This document shows, one piece after another, positions 7,197-8,640 of a stretch of DNA of 8,640 nucleotides. A model generated the notes under the pieces. It saw nothing but the letters and a program-made list of their open reading frames with translations, was not told the DNA's origin and did no database searches. Numbering within the stretch: position 1 is the stretch's first letter; the number at the start of each line of letters is the position of its first letter. A program made the translations under genes and the position numbers. Source of the DNA: Desulfurococcaceae archaeon. Lineage in GTDB: Archaea > Thermoproteota > Thermoprotei_A > Sulfolobales > Desulfurococcaceae. The stretch spans positions 1 to 8,640 of the forward strand of contig JAJHQY010000019.1 in NCBI GenBank assembly GCA_020833085.1, read 5' to 3'.

Positions 7197-8072
7197 TTGG
7201 GGCCTTATGCCGTGAAACCACTATTAGACGCCCTCTTAGAGCATATTGACAAACTAATTCACCTAGTAGAGAGCTCTGAAAGCCTAGCCTGGAGTAAACG
7301 TGAACTAGAAGACCTCAAAAACGCCCTCAAAAGCGCCCAGAGGCCTCTAGTTCCAAATAAATCTCTACTAACGAGGTACGTTAAACTCTACAGTACTATA
7401 GAAGAGCTAATAGAGACTATTAACGCTCTGAAAGACCCCGTGTACTTCCACCAAGTATTACCTAGTATTAGAGAAGACATCGGCGAGTTCATTAACGCTC
7501 TCAAGAAGTCATATTTAGCGGAGAGAGTGCAGTTGAGTCTACCAGTAGTGTTGTGCCTCATTGTAGCGCTCCTGAGGCTACTCGAGGGTGGATCACTCCC
7601 CATACTAGTGGGCTTTTTAATCTCGACCTTCGCACTCGGAGTACTCTTCTACTACCCTCAAGTAGGGCTCACAATAAATAGTGTTAGTGGACTCCTTATA
7701 GCAAGTAGTGGTAGTGGAATTAGCGATGCGTTTCTAGGCTCACTCCTCTCAGCCGTCTCACTAACCTACACGCTAATAATAGCATTTGTCAAGTCTAAGA
7801 AATTTACTTCGAGAGTCTCAAATCTACTTAACGAGATCTCTAATTTAGTTAAACAGATTCACGAGTTCAGAGCTAGTAGTCCCAGCGACATCGACGTCTC
7901 TCAACTAGTAGGAGAGCTCGGCATTGATGATAGTGGATTTCTCAAATACACTAACCGTGAAGCCCTCTTAAAGTACAAAGCGCTAATTGCCGCAATTCAC
8001 GGTTTTAAACCCGTTAATAAATCCTCAACTAGTACTACTAGTAAGCTTATTAGTAGCCAACAGAGCAATTAA
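7197..8072 (+). CDS. Uncharacterised membrane protein with helical cytoplasmic flanks
   Basis: I do not recognise this 291-residue protein. Residues 1-110 are charged and strongly helical, possibly coiled coil (LLEHIDKLIHLVE, KRELEDLKNALKSA, YSTIEELIETINALK). A hydrophobic block at 111-198 contains two clear membrane helices (about 111-130 and 134-153) and probably two more (about 160-176 and 180-198), the third being weak and rich in Gly and Ser. Lysine/arginine clusters just before the first helix (KKSYLAER) and just after the last (KSKKFTSR) suggest that both ends are cytoplasmic, which fits four passes. A helical stretch (205-225) and a Ser/Thr-rich tail follow. No enzyme motif or signal peptide is seen. 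The start is TTG 7197 or GTG 7212; neither has a strong ribosome binding site (GGGG at 7199-7202 slightly favours 7212). A winged-helix gene begins 23 bases downstream, probably in the same operon. Confidence 0.75.
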   Translation: MGPYAVKPLLDALLEHIDKLIHLVESSESLAWSKRELEDLKNALKSAQRPLVPNKSLLTRYVKLYSTIEELIETINALKDPVYFHQVLPSIREDIGEFINALKKSYLAERVQLSLPVVLCLIVALLRLLEGGSLPILVGFLISTFALGVLFYYPQVGLTINSVSGLLIASSGSGISDAFLGSLLSAVSLTYTLIIAFVKSKKFTSRVSNLLNEISNLVKQIHEFRASSPSDIDVSQLVGELGIDDSGFLKYTNREALLKYKALIAAIHGFKPVNKSSTSTTSKLISSQQSN

Positions 8073-8082
8073 TAATTAGGCT

Positions 8083-8088
8083 AGGGTG
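8083..8088 (+). promoter_or_regulatory. Ribosome binding site of the winged-helix gene
   Basis: AGGGTG, close to the archaeal AGGTG consensus, lies seven bases before the GTG at 8096. With only 23 bases between genes and no clear TATA box there, it suggests translation from a transcript shared with the membrane-protein gene. Confidence 0.5.
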
Positions 8089-8095
8089 TAGTCTC

Positions 8096-8581
8096 GTGGG
8101 TGGGCTTAAGAAGCAAAAAGTGGCTATGCCTGTTACCGGCTCGGAGAAGAGTAAAGACGTGAAAATAGTTACTAGACACGTGATCACACTTAGTGACGTA
8201 GAGAAGAACCAGAGACTCCTCACTCTACTCTACATAATATCTCTCGCGAAAAACGGTATAAGCGAAAAAGCCCTCGTAAACCTCCTGTACTTAATGAGAG
8301 AGAATGGTCTGAATTTAGGATACAACTTTGTAGTGCTAGGAAATACTCCGAGCAGTAGAGATCTACTCGGAGACCTGACAGTTCTAAAGTACACGGGGCT
8401 CGTAGAGGTCTCAGATAACAAGAAGCTCGTTGTCACTAGTCTAGGGAAAGAGTTGCTGAGTAAAGTCGCCTCCGTAATAGGTCCTCATGAGGATACTATT
8501 AAAAAGCTCTATGAGGCACTCTACCCCAAGGTCGCGCCCTTTGATGTTGAAATAGACTTGAAGAGCAGGTCTAGGCGCTAA
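8096..8581 (+). CDS. Small winged-helix-like protein, function unknown
   Basis: A 161-residue protein with no strong family match that I can name. Residues 1-30 are basic and probably flexible (GGLKKQKV, TGSEKSKDVK). Residues 38-125 look like a winged helix: NQRLLTLLYIISLAKNG (helix 1), ISEKALVNLLYLMRENG (helix 2), NTPSSRDLLGDLTVLKYTGLVEV (recognition-type helix and turn), KKLVVTSLGKELLSK (wing and closing helix). The pattern 'S..L..DL..L...GLV' followed by 'VT.LG' is common in archaeal winged-helix proteins that act as transcriptional regulators or as protein-interaction modules. Residues 130-161 are a helix and a charged tail. The GTG start has a good ribosome binding site. The gene probably shares a transcript with the upstream membrane-protein gene, suggesting a membrane-linked regulatory pair, but this is inference from position only. 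Confidence 0.75.
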   Translation: MGGLKKQKVAMPVTGSEKSKDVKIVTRHVITLSDVEKNQRLLTLLYIISLAKNGISEKALVNLLYLMRENGLNLGYNFVVLGNTPSSRDLLGDLTVLKYTGLVEVSDNKKLVVTSLGKELLSKVASVIGPHEDTIKKLYEALYPKVAPFDVEIDLKSRSRR

Positions 8582-8640
8582 ATAGTAACAGTTGGTCTTC
8601 TCTGCCTCTTCTCTTCATTACTAGCTAGTCTAGACGTGAA
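8578..8640 (-). CDS. Probable C-terminal tip of a converging gene (rest outside window)
   Basis: One minus-strand frame is open from the right edge to a TAG at 8578-8580, giving 20 residues that end in EEKRQRRPTVTI. The other two minus-strand frames contain stops in this stretch. Supporting signs are purine-rich sequence on the minus strand, as in the other genes here, and AGA/AGG arginine codons. The stop would overlap the stop of the winged-helix gene by three bases (CTAA), in keeping with the tight tail-to-tail junctions elsewhere in the window. The piece is too short to identify, and it could be non-coding. Confidence 0.4.
   Translation of the reverse strand, partial: FTSRLASNEEKRQRRPTVTI

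Noticed and set aside
7207..7215. ATGCCGTGA, a two-codon upstream mini-frame overlapping GTG 7212
   Set aside because: Too short to support; it is only an out-of-frame ATG next to the candidate start.
7925..7932. TTGATGAT resembling a C box of a C/D RNA
   Set aside because: No matching D box (CTGA) or C'/D' pair at suitable spacing, and it lies in a coding frame.
8482..8493. 12-base perfect palindrome TCCTCATGAGGA
   Set aside because: Inside the winged-helix coding sequence, single copy, no flanking promoter elements; probably chance.
1..8640. CRISPR, insertion sequence, tRNA or rRNA
   Set aside because: No regularly spaced repeats, transposase-like frames, terminal repeats or cloverleaf/rRNA sequence were seen; the window is packed with housekeeping genes.

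Overview
The window comes from a hyperthermophilic archaeon, most likely a crenarchaeon (Thermoproteota, Thermoprotei; Desulfurococcales-like, not resolved further). The evidence is a set of archaeal-type housekeeping genes: the archaeal form of S-adenosylmethionine synthetase, RqcH/NFACT, the Rio2 kinase, a TIP49 (RuvB-like) AAA+ ATPase and a DUF460/COG2433 RuvC-fold protein. Other support is AGA/AGG-rich arginine codons, GTG and TTG starts, GGTG-type ribosome binding sites on some genes and TATA-only leaderless promoters on others. GC content looks close to 50%. Coding strands are purine-rich, and almost every base lies in a gene; the longest gap is about 137 bases.

Layout, left to right. 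(1) The C-terminal part of RqcH/NFACT runs in from the left edge (+). (2) An archaeal MAT gene follows with its own promoter (+). (3) A minus-strand pair, rio2 then the DUF460 gene, meets MAT tail to tail; the DUF460 and MAT reading frames overlap by 32 bases. (4) Divergent from rio2 across 87 bases is a predicted PRPP-binding phosphoribosyltransferase (+). (5) That gene converges, two bases apart, on a minus-strand TIP49-like ATPase. (6) Divergent from TIP49 across 137 bases is a two-gene plus-strand unit of unrecognised genes: a multi-pass membrane protein with long helical flanks, then a small winged-helix-like protein. (7) At the right edge there is probably the extreme C-terminus of another minus-strand gene converging on the unit.

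Functional theme. Several genes concern ribosomes and translation: RqcH in ribosome-associated quality control and Rio2 in small-subunit maturation. TIP49 is a chaperone-like ATPase, and MAT supplies SAM for methylation. The DUF460 protein (two RNase H-like folds joined to a coiled coil) is co-directional with rio2, but its role is unknown. The least explained part is the membrane protein plus winged-helix pair at 7197-8581. I see no mobile element, CRISPR array, tRNA or rRNA, and no stretch over 300 bases without a gene.
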